From assembly GCF_000178855.1 (NCBI RefSeq), contig NZ_ADVG01000003.1, positions 310,001 through 374,000 on the forward strand: a stretch of 64,000 nt of DNA, read 5' to 3'. Every line of letters begins with the position of its first letter. Position 1 is the first letter of the stretch. This document shows positions 26,216 to 35,228 of this stretch, piece by piece. Below the pieces are notes generated by a model, which worked only from the letters and a program-made list of their open reading frames with translations, did not search any database and was not told the origin of the DNA. The DNA is from Ktedonobacter racemifer DSM 44963. Its GTDB lineage: Bacteria > Chloroflexota > Ktedonobacteria > Ktedonobacterales > Ktedonobacteraceae. Both the position numbers and the translations under genes were made by a program.

Positions 26216-27343
26216 TTGGACATGGATACCAGGGACAATAGGGAAGCCAGCGAGGAGCGTGAAGAACAGGTCGCACAACGCCTGGAAGAAACACCATCTG
26301 TTGAAACTGTGGCTCCGCCTTCTGTCGATCTGCTGGAGGTTGAAGGTGAAGGTACGCCGGAGAAGATCACGTTACCACCGCTTCAGAAGCCTCCTACGCC
26401 TCTACAGGATTCACTCAGGCACTTACGCCGCGATAGACGGGCCATGATCTGCCTGGGGATCATCGTCTTCTTCGTGCTGCTTGCCATCGTAGGGCCTCCT
26501 ATCTATCAGCACGTTGGTGGCGACTACAACAGCCCTATTAACGGGAAAGTTCCTTCTACGGTCTATCATAGCTTCTCGCACCAGGAGCTTAATCGCCTCG
26601 ATGAGGGGCCATCGGCGCAGTACTGGCTGGGAACTGATCGTATCGGGCAGGATCTCTTTGCCCGGCTCATGCAAGGTTTGTTGATATCAATCCTGGTCGC
26701 CGTGCTGGTCGAGGTCGTCAATGTGCTACTGGGCCTCATCGTGGGCGTCCTTGCTGGTTACTATGGGGGCTGGACTGATTTTCTCCTGGCCCGCTTTGCC
26801 GACCTGATATTTGCCTTTCCCGGCCTCCTCTTCGTCATCCTGCTGACTGGCATTTTTGGGACGCAGGCCGACGTCGCGTTGTCGAGCGTCCCTATCCTGG
26901 GGCCAAACGGTAACGCGCGTCTGATCCTGGTTTCGATGGCGCTGGCCCTCACCTCCTGGCCCCTCATGGCGCGCTATGTGCGTGGGCAAACCATGCAAAT
27001 CAAGCAACAACAGTTTATTGAGGCAGCCAAAACAGCGGGTTCGAGCGACTTTGGCATTATCGTGCGACATATCATTCCCAACCTGTTCAGCATGGTTATT
27101 ATCGTCTCGACCTTGAATATATCCAATACCATTATTAGCGAAGCTGGTATTAGCCTGCTGGGGTTAGGGGTTCAGCCTCCCGGTGCGAGCATAGGTCTGA
27201 TGATCTCAGATGGCGCGACCCTGTTGAGTACACACCCCTGGGAAGCCTTGCTTCCTTCGGGAGTGCTGGCAGGCATTGTGCTGGCCTTCTCATTTCTGGG
27301 GGACGGACTGCGCGATGCTTTCGATCCGCGCACAAAAGATTAA
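26216..27343 (+). CDS. ABC transporter permease, DppC type
   Basis: The 375-residue protein has a long acidic N-terminal extension (about 70 residues, with REASEEREEQVAQRLEE), then the DppC N-terminal helix (MICLGIIVFFVLLAIVGPPIYQ), HWLGTDRIGQDLFARLMQG-like YWLGTDRIGQDLFARL, and the EAA loop KQQQFIEAAKTAGSSDFGIIVRHIIPNL. It pairs with the DppB-type protein 18 bp upstream. TTG at 26216 suits the GAGG site better than ATG at 26222. No ATPase genes follow, so the energy subunit must be encoded elsewhere. Confidence 0.9.
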   Translation: MDMDTRDNREASEEREEQVAQRLEETPSVETVAPPSVDLLEVEGEGTPEKITLPPLQKPPTPLQDSLRHLRRDRRAMICLGIIVFFVLLAIVGPPIYQHVGGDYNSPINGKVPSTVYHSFSHQELNRLDEGPSAQYWLGTDRIGQDLFARLMQGLLISILVAVLVEVVNVLLGLIVGVLAGYYGGWTDFLLARFADLIFAFPGLLFVILLTGIFGTQADVALSSVPILGPNGNARLILVSMALALTSWPLMARYVRGQTMQIKQQQFIEAAKTAGSSDFGIIVRHIIPNLFSMVIIVSTLNISNTIISEAGISLLGLGVQPPGASIGLMISDGATLLSTHPWEALLPSGVLAGIVLAFSFLGDGLRDAFDPRTKD

Positions 27344-27442
27344 CCCACCGCACAATCCCATCCCTGATTCGAGTACCTCCCGCAAGGCGAACGCGCGGCC
27401 AAAACAGGAAGCAAGGGCTCAAGCACACGAAAAACCCACCTC

Positions 27443-27468
27443 ACCGCTGGGGCTTGCAGCCCAGCGGT
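27443..27468. terminator. Stem-loop after the dppBC-like genes
   Basis: ACCGCTGGG (27443-27451) and CCCAGCGGT (27460-27468) form a perfect 9-bp GC-rich stem with an 8-base loop. There is no T-run, so it may be a processing or Rho-dependent site, or an old IS end hairpin. It lies about 100 bp past the permease stop. Confidence 0.4.
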
Positions 27469-27512
27469 AAGGCGGCGGCTTCTTCTCTGTCATATCAGGT
27501 TAGCGCGAGCAC

Positions 27513-27541
27513 TTGACAAAGGGGAATTTAATTCTTATGCT
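27513..27541 (+). promoter_or_regulatory. Candidate promoter of the lacI-iol operon
   Basis: TTGACA (27513-27518) and TATGCT (27536-27541) are separated by 17 bp. It lies about 70 bp upstream of the perfect palindrome and 125 bp before the regulator start, as expected for an autoregulated operon. Confidence 0.5.
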
Positions 27542-27608
27542 TTATATCAGTGAATATATTCCCCATCGTGCAAAAATTACTCCGAATGCAGGCGCTTTTA
27601 TTTTTTCT

Positions 27609-27630
27609 TTTATGCACACGTGTGCATAAA
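27609..27630. promoter_or_regulatory. Perfect 22-bp palindrome, probable LacI-family operator
   Basis: TTTATGCACAC is followed directly by its exact reverse complement GTGTGCATAAA. The even symmetry around a central CG is the pattern bound by LacI/GalR dimers. It lies about 40 bp upstream of the LacI-type gene and downstream of the candidate promoter, so it probably mediates repression of the whole iol operon and autoregulation. I did not find a second copy in the window. Confidence 0.7.
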
Positions 27631-27668
27631 GATTTCTTGTGAGGATCTCTCGTAAAGGGGGGCAAGCG

Positions 27669-28709
27669 TTGCGCCGACAAGAAGTTTCTATTGCCGATAT
27701 CGCTCGCGTTGCTGGCGTCTCACACACGACCGTCTCGCGTGCGCTCAGACAGAATCCGCTCATCAGTGCGGGTACACGCAAGCGCATCCAGAAGCTGGCC
27801 GATGAAATGGGTTATACACCCAATGCTATCGCGCAAAGCCTGCAAACACAGCAATCCAGCACTATCGGCCTGGTCGTGACCTCGATTGCTGATCCCTTCT
27901 TTGGCGATGTTGTCAAAGGCGTTGAGGAAGTGGCGCGTGCCGCGCATTTTAGTGTTTTGCTCAGTGCCTCTTATAATGACCCTCATAAGGCTACAGATAT
28001 CATCGAAACCTATCAACGTCGGCGCGTCGATGGTATCCTGGTCGCATCATCGCGTATTGCTACCAATTACAGTCACCGGATTCCCCATATCCGCATTCCC
28101 ACTGTCTTGATCAATGCTCAGGGCGAGTTACAGGCCAGTCAGTTGCACTGGATTGCAGTAGATGATCACCAGGGCGCGCAGCTTGCCGTCAACCACCTGC
28201 TGCAACTCGGACATCGCGCTATAGGCTATCTGGGTAGTAGGAGTCGCCCAGGTTCAAATCAACAACGGCTTCAGGGATACATAGACGCACTTGATCAGGC
28301 TGGGATACAGAGGCAAGCAGCATGGGTGATCCAGCCTCCATGTGATGAAGCCTCGCAAGATGAAGATATAAGTGTGGGGCAGAACGCCCTGCTCGATTTG
28401 CTCGACGCAGGTGTTACTGCTGTTTTCTGTTATAACGATATGATCGCTATCGGCATGCTGACAGCATGTCACGAAAAAGGGATCGCGGTGCCACAAGATC
28501 TGAGCATCGTCGGCTTTGATGATATCCAGATCGCCAGTTGCATGGCGCCGCCATTGACTACTATTCACCAGCCCAGAGTAGAACTAGGACGTCTTGCGAC
28601 TCAGGTAATGTTAGACCTATTGAGTGATCATCCAGGCAAAAGTCATAGCCTGCCTCCATCTCTTGTGTTACGTGGCAGCACCGCGCCATTGCGAGAGCAG
28701 TATCGTTAG
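27669..28709 (+). CDS. LacI family transcriptional regulator of the inositol operon
   Basis: The product of about 346 residues has a LacI HTH (VSIADIARVAGVSHTTVSRALRQNPLISAGTRKRIQKLADEMGY) with the hinge PNAIAQSLQTQQ, followed by a periplasmic-binding-protein-like sensor domain (IGLVVTSIADPFFGDVVKGVEE ... VTAVFCYNDMIAIGMLTACHEKGIAVPQDLSIVGFDD). TTG at 27669 has AAAGGGGGG at a normal distance and gives the usual start just before the HTH; GTG at 27639 would add ten residues. Its place at the head of iolBCDAEG suggests that it senses inositol or a catabolite, unlike the DeoR-type IolR of Bacillus. Confidence 0.88.
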   Translation: MRRQEVSIADIARVAGVSHTTVSRALRQNPLISAGTRKRIQKLADEMGYTPNAIAQSLQTQQSSTIGLVVTSIADPFFGDVVKGVEEVARAAHFSVLLSASYNDPHKATDIIETYQRRRVDGILVASSRIATNYSHRIPHIRIPTVLINAQGELQASQLHWIAVDDHQGAQLAVNHLLQLGHRAIGYLGSRSRPGSNQQRLQGYIDALDQAGIQRQAAWVIQPPCDEASQDEDISVGQNALLDLLDAGVTAVFCYNDMIAIGMLTACHEKGIAVPQDLSIVGFDDIQIASCMAPPLTTIHQPRVELGRLATQVMLDLLSDHPGKSHSLPPSLVLRGSTAPLREQYR

Positions 28710-28800
28710 TATCGCGGCCATGCAATCTTACCAGACTGGCTTGCCTGTCGACCTGTAATACATATAAGCAGACAAGCGTATAAGAGAAAGGAAGTAATGT

Positions 28801-29706
28801 ATGCGGCAATATGATGCAAGTAACCTGGTCGTTCATCCCGGTAATGCCCATGCTGCCAATGTTATCGTCGAGGTAACAGCGGAGATGGCGGGTTGGGATT
28901 ACCTCCATTTTCAGGCGCATCACCTGTCTGTGCGGGACACATGGACGTTTGCCACAGGTGAGCGTGAACTGGCATTGGTAGTCCTGGGAGGTCGTATTCA
29001 GGTTGAATCGAATCGCGGTCAATGGTCCCATATTGGGGAACGCGAGAGTGTTTTTACAGGTCTACCACACGCGCTCTACCTGCCGCGCCAGACAACACTG
29101 AATGTTCGAGCCGAAACGGAGTGCGAATATGCCGTTATTTCTGCTCCTGCAGACCAGGATTACACACCACGCCTGATCACGCCACACGATATCGCTACCG
29201 AGATTCGGGGCGGTGATAATGCCACGCGGCAGATTAACAATATCATCCCGCCCGGCTTCTCCTGCCAGCGGCTCGTCGTGGTAGAGGTGTATACGCCCGG
29301 CGGTAACTGGTCGAGTTATCCTCCGCATAAGCACGATATCCATAAGACGGACATATACGGTCAAGTTGTGGAGGCTGATCTCGAAGAGGTGTATTTTTAT
29401 AAACTGAGCCGCCCTGAAGGGTATGCCTATCAACGTATCTATACCGATCCTGAGTCGCCCTTGCACCGGGCTGGCTTTCCCATCGATACCCTCTTGATGG
29501 CGCGTGATAATGACGCAGTGCTGGTGCCAGAAGGGTACCATCCCGTTGCGAGCCCGCCCGGCTACACGACGTACTACCTCAATGCCCTGGCTGGTAGCGC
29601 CCAATCTCTGGCGAATAGCGAAGATCCGCGCTACGTATGGGTCAAGGAAAACTACAAAGGGCTTGACGAACGTATACCGCTCTACGAGATCAAGCATAGG
29701 CTATAG
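28801..29706 (+). CDS. iolB: 5-deoxy-glucuronate isomerase
   Basis: The 301-residue protein matches IolB throughout: YLHFQAHHLSVRDTWTFATGERELALVVLGGRI, then VEVYTPGGNWSSYPPHKHDI and the cupin-type metal site with His residues around PPHKHD, and VPEGYHPVASPPGYTTYYLNALAG. The enzyme converts 5-deoxy-glucuronate to 2-deoxy-5-keto-gluconate in the myo-inositol pathway. AAAGGAAG stands 8 bp before the ATG. It is the first enzyme gene of the operon, and iolC begins 14 bp downstream. Confidence 0.95.
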   Translation: MRQYDASNLVVHPGNAHAANVIVEVTAEMAGWDYLHFQAHHLSVRDTWTFATGERELALVVLGGRIQVESNRGQWSHIGERESVFTGLPHALYLPRQTTLNVRAETECEYAVISAPADQDYTPRLITPHDIATEIRGGDNATRQINNIIPPGFSCQRLVVVEVYTPGGNWSSYPPHKHDIHKTDIYGQVVEADLEEVYFYKLSRPEGYAYQRIYTDPESPLHRAGFPIDTLLMARDNDAVLVPEGYHPVASPPGYTTYYLNALAGSAQSLANSEDPRYVWVKENYKGLDERIPLYEIKHRL

Positions 29707-29720
29707 TGCAGGAGAAAGGC

Positions 29721-30749
29721 ATGAATACGGGCAAGAAATACGATGTCGTGACAATGGGGCGCTCGTCGATTGACCTCTACTCGAATGATATCGGTGCCCC
29801 GTTTGTGGGTATTACGAGTTTCGCCGCTTACGTTGGCGGCTGTCCAACGAATATCAGCGTGGGCACGCGCCGCCTGGGATTGAACGTCGCATTGCTCACG
29901 GCGGTAGGAGAAGACCAGGTAGGCGACTTTATTCTACATTTTCTCATGCGCGAAGGGGTCGAGACGCGTTTCATTCCGCGTAAACCAGAGAGACGCTCTA
30001 GCGCGGTTGTACTGGGCATTGAGCCGCCGGACCGCTTTCCGCTGACCTACTATCGCGAAAATTGCGCCGATATCGCCTTGACTATCGATGATGTGCTGGC
30101 AACCCCCATCGCCGACAGCCGCGCGCTATTGATCAGTGGCACAGGCCTGAGCCAGGAGCCGAGCAGGAGCGCAACCTTGTTCGCGGCTGAGGTCGCACAT
30201 CAGGCGGGAGTAACCGTGCTGTTGGATATCGACTTTCGCCCTGACCAGTGGCACGACCAGCGCGCCTTTGGAGTGACGCTGCGTTCGGTGCTACGCCTGG
30301 TGGATGTCGTTTTAGGCACTGAAGATGAAATCAACGCGGTCATGCTGACCGATGTGAGTCAGATACGGCTCACCCATTCTCAGATTTCGGATGCACGGGT
30401 GAGCGGTGATAGCCAGGCCGCTATCCAGGCCATGCTGGCGCTGGGGCCACAATGGGTCATCCAGAAACGGGGGGCTGAAAGTTCTCTCGTTCACTCTACC
30501 TCCAGTGATCGCCTCGCCGTGCCACTATCAGTGCCAGGTTTTCCGGTGGAGGTACAGAATATCCTGGGTGCGGGCGATGCCTTTGCCTCTGGTGTGCTGT
30601 ATGGCCTGGTCAATGGGTGGGATTGGTATAAGACGGTGCGCCTGGCAAATGCCTGCGGAGCTATTCTGGTGACCCGGCATGGTTGCGCGAACTTTATGCC
30701 TACTTACGATGAGGTGATGGCTTTTATTCAGGACCACGGCGGATTCTAG
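29721..30749 (+). CDS. iolC: 5-dehydro-2-deoxygluconokinase
   Basis: The 342-residue PfkB-family kinase has the N-terminal substrate motif (FAAYVGGCPTNISVGTRRLG) and the C-terminal catalytic signature with Asp (NILGAGDAFASGVLYGL). IolC phosphorylates 2-deoxy-5-keto-D-gluconate at C6. ATG at 29721 has AGGAGAAAGG directly upstream; GTG at 29706 is less likely. It is followed by iolD after 19 bp, in tight operon spacing. Confidence 0.95.
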   Translation: MNTGKKYDVVTMGRSSIDLYSNDIGAPFVGITSFAAYVGGCPTNISVGTRRLGLNVALLTAVGEDQVGDFILHFLMREGVETRFIPRKPERRSSAVVLGIEPPDRFPLTYYRENCADIALTIDDVLATPIADSRALLISGTGLSQEPSRSATLFAAEVAHQAGVTVLLDIDFRPDQWHDQRAFGVTLRSVLRLVDVVLGTEDEINAVMLTDVSQIRLTHSQISDARVSGDSQAAIQAMLALGPQWVIQKRGAESSLVHSTSSDRLAVPLSVPGFPVEVQNILGAGDAFASGVLYGLVNGWDWYKTVRLANACGAILVTRHGCANFMPTYDEVMAFIQDHGGF

Positions 30750-30768
30750 TGCTCACGGGAAGGATGTT

Positions 30769-32649
30769 ATGAGTAAGTTGACGACGATGACAATGGCCCA
30801 GGCTCTGATCGCCTTTCTCAAGAATCAGTACGTCAAGCGCGATGGTGTGGAAAGCCCCTTTTTCGCTGGATGCTTCGGCATTTTCGGCCATGGAAATGTC
30901 GGCGGTATCGGTCAGGCGTTGCAACAAATGCCCGATTTTCGTTACTACCAATCGCGTAACGAGCAGGCGATGGTACACGCCGCTGTGGCGTATGCCAAAA
31001 CGAAGAATCGGCTGCAAGCGTTTACCTGCACGTCATCGATTGGCCCGGGCGCCACCAATATGCTCACGGGAGCGGCCACAGCCACGATCAATCGCTTGCC
31101 AGTGCTGCTCTTGCCCGGCGATATCTTCGCGCGCCGCAATGTCGCGCCCGTTCTCCAGCAACTCGAGTTTGAGCATTCACAGGACATATCAGTCAACGAT
31201 TGCTTTAAGCCAGTGAGCCGTTACTGGGATCGCATCAGTCGCCCCGAGCAACTCCTGACGGCACTGCCCGAGGCCCTGCGCGTATTAACCAGCCCCATAG
31301 AGACCGGCGCGGTAACGCTGGCCCTCCCACAAGATGTGCAGACCGAGGCATATGCATACCCTTCGGAGTTCTTCGAGCGCCGCACATGGCACATAGCGCG
31401 CAATCGGCCAGATCGCCGCGCATTAGAGCAAGCCGCCGCCTGGATTCGCGCCAGTGAACGGCCTCTGATTATCGCTGGAGGAGGAGTGATTTACGCGGGG
31501 GCGACGGAACTGCTGGGCGATTTCGTCGAGAGTTCGGGAATTCCCGTCGGCGAAACGATGGCTGGCAAGGGCGCCCTGCGCCATGATCACCCGCTTAATC
31601 TTGGCGCGATAGGCGTTACCGGCACCTTCGCCGCCAACCGCCTTGCGCGTGAAGCTGACCTGGTGATTGGCATCGGCACGCGCTACAGCGACTTTACTAC
31701 TGCCTCGAAGACGGCTTTCCAGCATCCCAATGTACGCTTTATCAATATCAATTGCGCGGAATTCGATGCCTTCAAGCACCGGGCTTGCCCCCTGGTTGGG
31801 GATGCGCAAGCGACGCTAGAAGAGCTTCAGGCACTTCTGGGAGGCTATTCGGTTGCGGATGACTATCGGGAGCAGGCCGAGCGACTTCATAGTGCCTGGG
31901 ATCGTGAAGTTAAGCGGATTTATGAACTGCGTAATGAGCCGTTACCATCTCAAGGTGAACTTATTGGTGCAGTCAACGAACTGAGTTTACCTGACGCTAT
32001 TATGGTCTGCGCCGCGGGTAGTCTACCCGGCGACCTGCATAAGCTCTGGCGAACGCGTCATCCCAAGAATTACCATCTCGAATATGGGTATAGCTGTATG
32101 GGCTACGAGATCGCAGGTGGCCTCGGCATTAAGATGGCCGCGCCCGAGCGCGATGTGTACGTGATGGTAGGGGATGGTTCATATCTCATGATGAACAGTG
32201 AGATTGTTACCTCCATTCAGGAAAACTATAAATTGATCATTGTGTTACTGGATAATCATGGTTTCAAGAGTATTGGTAGCCTCAGCCGGTCATTGGGCCA
32301 GGAAGGCTTCGGTACACGCTATGCCTATCCGGAGAATGGTGTCTTGCCCGGAGACGCGCAGGACACAGAGGTTCGTACTCTGCCTGTTGATCTGGCAACG
32401 AATGCGCGTAGCCTTGGAGCACATGTCATTGAGTGCAAAAGTCACGCGGATTTTGTCGCCGCGCTTGAAGCCGCCAAAGCAGTTGAGCGTACAACAGTTA
32501 TCTACGTGCAGAATGATCGCTATCAAGAAGTCCCAGGCTACGAAAGTTGGTGGGATGTACCAGTTGCGGAAGTCAGTACAAAGCCGCAAGTAGAAGTAGC
32601 CCGCGCCCAGTGGGAGGAAAAGCGCCAACAGGAGCGCTACTTCCTATGA
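30769..32649 (+). CDS. iolD: 3D-(3,5/4)-trihydroxycyclohexane-1,2-dione hydrolase
   Basis: The 626-residue ThDP-dependent enzyme has the catalytic Glu (about residue 65, YYQSRNEQAMVHAAVAYAK), a central Rossmann-like domain, and the ThDP/Mg motif GDGSYLMMNSEI...IVLLDNHG starting near residue 467. IolD opens the cyclic dione to 5-deoxy-glucuronate. It ends with the normal ...QQERYFL. The frame stays open for 44 more codons after the TGA, up to a stop overlapping the next start (see the separate entry). Confidence 0.95.
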   Translation: MSKLTTMTMAQALIAFLKNQYVKRDGVESPFFAGCFGIFGHGNVGGIGQALQQMPDFRYYQSRNEQAMVHAAVAYAKTKNRLQAFTCTSSIGPGATNMLTGAATATINRLPVLLLPGDIFARRNVAPVLQQLEFEHSQDISVNDCFKPVSRYWDRISRPEQLLTALPEALRVLTSPIETGAVTLALPQDVQTEAYAYPSEFFERRTWHIARNRPDRRALEQAAAWIRASERPLIIAGGGVIYAGATELLGDFVESSGIPVGETMAGKGALRHDHPLNLGAIGVTGTFAANRLAREADLVIGIGTRYSDFTTASKTAFQHPNVRFININCAEFDAFKHRACPLVGDAQATLEELQALLGGYSVADDYREQAERLHSAWDREVKRIYELRNEPLPSQGELIGAVNELSLPDAIMVCAAGSLPGDLHKLWRTRHPKNYHLEYGYSCMGYEIAGGLGIKMAAPERDVYVMVGDGSYLMMNSEIVTSIQENYKLIIVLLDNHGFKSIGSLSRSLGQEGFGTRYAYPENGVLPGDAQDTEVRTLPVDLATNARSLGAHVIECKSHADFVAALEAAKAVERTTVIYVQNDRYQEVPGYESWWDVPVAEVSTKPQVEVARAQWEEKRQQERYFL

Positions 32650-32784
32650 CATCACGAACTGGCCGAGTTCGCGCGCACCGACGCCAGCGCTGGCGAAAAA
32701 CTAGCCGAGGCCGCGCAAGAATTTGAGGCGGGGCTTGAAACCCTACATCATCAGCACCCTACTCGGGATGGAGGACAAGTATGA
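32650..32784 (+). other. Open in-frame extension after iolD, ending in an ATGA overlap with mmsA
   Basis: After the iolD TGA the same frame continues with HHELAEFARTDASAGEKLAE and then AAQEFEAGLETLHHQHPTRDG to a TGA at 32782-32784 that overlaps the ATG of the next gene. There is no ATG, GTG or TTG in the frame, so it cannot be a conventional gene. It may be the tail of a lost gene, a readthrough extension of IolD, or chance. The helix-like Ala/Glu-rich composition looks protein-like. Confidence 0.4.
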
Positions 32785-34259
32785 CACAGTATCGGCAACT
32801 CATGAACTATATTGGTGGCCAGTGGACACACTCGCGAGCCGCTGAATATCTCCCAGTACGCAATCCTGCAACAGATGAGGTCCTGGCACATGTGCCCCTT
32901 TCACCTGCTAGCGAGGTAGATACAGCCGTACAGGCTGCCCAGGCCGCTTTTGACGGCTGGCGACGCACGCCGCCAACCGAACGTATCCAATACCTCTTTA
33001 AGCTCAAGCGGCTTCTGGAAGAGCATTCCGAAGAGATTGCTCACCTGACCACGCAGGAGTGTGGTAAAACGCTGGCGGAAGCTCAGGGTGAACTCTTGCG
33101 CGGCATTGAGAATGTTGAGGTCGCGACAGGTATTCCCTCTTTGATGATGGGCTATAACCTTGAGGATATCGCCTCTGGCATCGATGAACATATGTTTCGC
33201 CAGCCAGTCGGGGTAGTCGCCGCCATAACGCCTTTCAATTTTCCCGGCATGATCCCGCTCTGGTTCCTACCCTATGCTATCGCCTGCGGTAACTGCTTTA
33301 TCCTCAAACCATCGGAGAAAGTGCCGCTGACGATGGCGCGCGTCTTCGAACTGATTGACCAACTTGGCCTGCCGACGGGGGTCGTGAGCCTGGTCAATGG
33401 CGGCAAAGAGGCCGTTGACGCGCTTCTCGATCATTCGTTGGTACGTGCTATTTCGTTTGTGGGTTCCTCGCCTGTGGCAAAGTATGTCTATAGCCGGGCG
33501 GCAGCCAATGGAAAACGCGCTCAATGCCAGGGAGGCGCGAAGAACACCGTTATTGTGCTTCCCGATGCCGATATGGAGATGACGACACGTATCGTTGCCG
33601 ACTCATCGTTTGGCTGTGCCGGGCAACGTTGCCTGGCTACCTCGGTCGCGATTACGGTAGGCGAAGCTCGCAGAGAGTTTCGCGAGCGCCTGGTTGACGC
33701 GGCAGCGCAACGCAAAGTAGGATCTGGCCTGGACTCAGAGATTGAGATGGGACCAGTCATTACGCCTGAGAGCAAGCAACGTATCGAGTCGCTTATCGCG
33801 AAGGGCGCTGGGGAGGGCGCGGAACTGCTTGTCGATGGGCGCAATGCACAGGTCAAAGGCTATGAGCGCGGGTATTTCGTGCGCCCGACACTACTTGATA
33901 ATCTCGCGCCGCAAAGTGAGCTTGCGCGTACCGAGATATTTGGGCCAGTCCTCAGCCTGATACATGTTCAGGATATCGATGCCGCCATCGAGCTGATCAA
34001 TGCCTCTCCGTTTGGAAACATGGCCTGCCTGTTTACGAGTAGCGGCGCCGCGGCCCGTAAGTTCCGCTATGAGGCGCGTGTGGGCAATATCGGTATCAAT
34101 GTGGGCGTAGCGGCCCCAATGGCTTTCTTCCCCTTCACGGGTTGGAAGGATAGCTTTTTCGGCGATATGCACGCTCAGGGGCGCGATGCCATTGAGTTCT
34201 ATACCGAGAAGAAGGTCGTGGTTGAGCGCTGGCCTCGCGAGTGGTCACGCAAGTTCTAG
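32781..34259 (+). CDS. iolA: Methylmalonate-semialdehyde dehydrogenase (CoA-acylating)
   Basis: The 492-residue aldehyde dehydrogenase is of the MmsA/IolA type: MNYIGGQWTHSRAAEYLPVRNPATDEVLAHVP at the N-terminus, GVVAAITPFNFPGMIPLWFLPYAIACGN, and the catalytic Cys in FGCAGQRCLA (about residue 284). The C-terminal region has FPFTGWKDSFFGDMHAQGRDAIEFYTEKKVV. It converts malonate semialdehyde, the product of the aldolase step, to acetyl-CoA. GGAGG lies 6-7 bp before the ATG. The gene sits within the operon between iolD and iolE. Confidence 0.95.
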   Translation: MTQYRQLMNYIGGQWTHSRAAEYLPVRNPATDEVLAHVPLSPASEVDTAVQAAQAAFDGWRRTPPTERIQYLFKLKRLLEEHSEEIAHLTTQECGKTLAEAQGELLRGIENVEVATGIPSLMMGYNLEDIASGIDEHMFRQPVGVVAAITPFNFPGMIPLWFLPYAIACGNCFILKPSEKVPLTMARVFELIDQLGLPTGVVSLVNGGKEAVDALLDHSLVRAISFVGSSPVAKYVYSRAAANGKRAQCQGGAKNTVIVLPDADMEMTTRIVADSSFGCAGQRCLATSVAITVGEARREFRERLVDAAAQRKVGSGLDSEIEMGPVITPESKQRIESLIAKGAGEGAELLVDGRNAQVKGYERGYFVRPTLLDNLAPQSELARTEIFGPVLSLIHVQDIDAAIELINASPFGNMACLFTSSGAAARKFRYEARVGNIGINVGVAAPMAFFPFTGWKDSFFGDMHAQGRDAIEFYTEKKVVVERWPREWSRKF

Positions 34260-34286
34260 AGTTCTAGAAACGTGAGAGGGACGAAG

Positions 34287-35210
34287 ATGCGTATTGCTAA
34301 CGCCCCCTGTTCGTGGGGAGCACTCGAATTTGACGATGTGAAGGGCCAAGGTATCACCTACGGGCGAATGCTTGATGAACTGTGTGATACAGGCTACGTT
34401 GGGACCGAACTTGGCGATTGGGGCTTTATGCCCACTGTTCCCGCACAATTGCAATTAGAGTTGAAGCAACGCAACCTGAGTATGGTGGGTGCGTTCGTAC
34501 CGGTGGCGCTGAAAGATGCGAGTATGCATGCCGTTGGGGAAGCCGAGGCGCTCAAGGTTGCCCGCCTGCTGTCCGCCGTGGCTGAGGAGAGCGATCAGTC
34601 GCCCTTCCTTATTCTCGCTGATGCCAATGGAACAGAGCCGGAGCGTACTCGCAATGCTGGGCATGTCACGAACGAGATGGGGCTGAGCGCGGCACAATGG
34701 ACCACCTTCGCCCGTGGAGCTGAACGCATTGCGCGCAGGGTACGGGAGGAGACTGGCCTGCCAACGGCCTTCCACCATCATTGTGCTGGCTACGTCGAGA
34801 CACCGCAGGAGATTGAGCGCTTGTTGGATATGACTGATCCCGAACTCTTAGGGTTAGTATTTGATACCGGGCATTACCTCTATGGTTCAGGGGACATCGA
34901 TGGTCAGAGGGTATTAGAAGGGCTTGAGCGCTTTGGGAAGCGTATTCAGCACATCCACTTTAAAGATTGTCATCCTCTGGTTGCCCGGCAAGCACGTTCC
35001 GAAGCTTGGGATTATTTCACGGCAGTGCGCAATGGGGTGTTTTGCGAACTGGGGCAGGGCAGCGTCCCGTTTGAGGTGGTGCGCGACTGGCTACACGGAC
35101 GCGGCTATGATGGCTGGATTGTCGTCGAGCAGGACGTTCTGCCTGGTATGGGTAGTCCTAAAGAGAGTGCTCAGCGCAATCGAGCCTATCTGAAGGCAAT
35201 CGGGCTGTAA
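34287..35210 (+). CDS. iolE: Inosose dehydratase-like TIM-barrel protein
   Basis: The 307-residue xylose-isomerase-like TIM barrel opens with RIANAPCSWGALEFDD, as IolE and IolI proteins do. Metal-ligand regions include AFHHHCAGYVETPQEI, GLVFDTGHYLYGSGDI, HIHFKDCHP and WIVVEQDVLPG. IolE dehydrates scyllo-inosose to the trihydroxycyclohexanedione; operon position next to iolG supports this over the isomerase IolI. ATG at 34287 has GAGGGA upstream. Confidence 0.88.
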   Translation: MRIANAPCSWGALEFDDVKGQGITYGRMLDELCDTGYVGTELGDWGFMPTVPAQLQLELKQRNLSMVGAFVPVALKDASMHAVGEAEALKVARLLSAVAEESDQSPFLILADANGTEPERTRNAGHVTNEMGLSAAQWTTFARGAERIARRVREETGLPTAFHHHCAGYVETPQEIERLLDMTDPELLGLVFDTGHYLYGSGDIDGQRVLEGLERFGKRIQHIHFKDCHPLVARQARSEAWDYFTAVRNGVFCELGQGSVPFEVVRDWLHGRGYDGWIVVEQDVLPGMGSPKESAQRNRAYLKAIGL

Positions 35211-35228
35211 TAGAAGAAGAGGAGCCTT

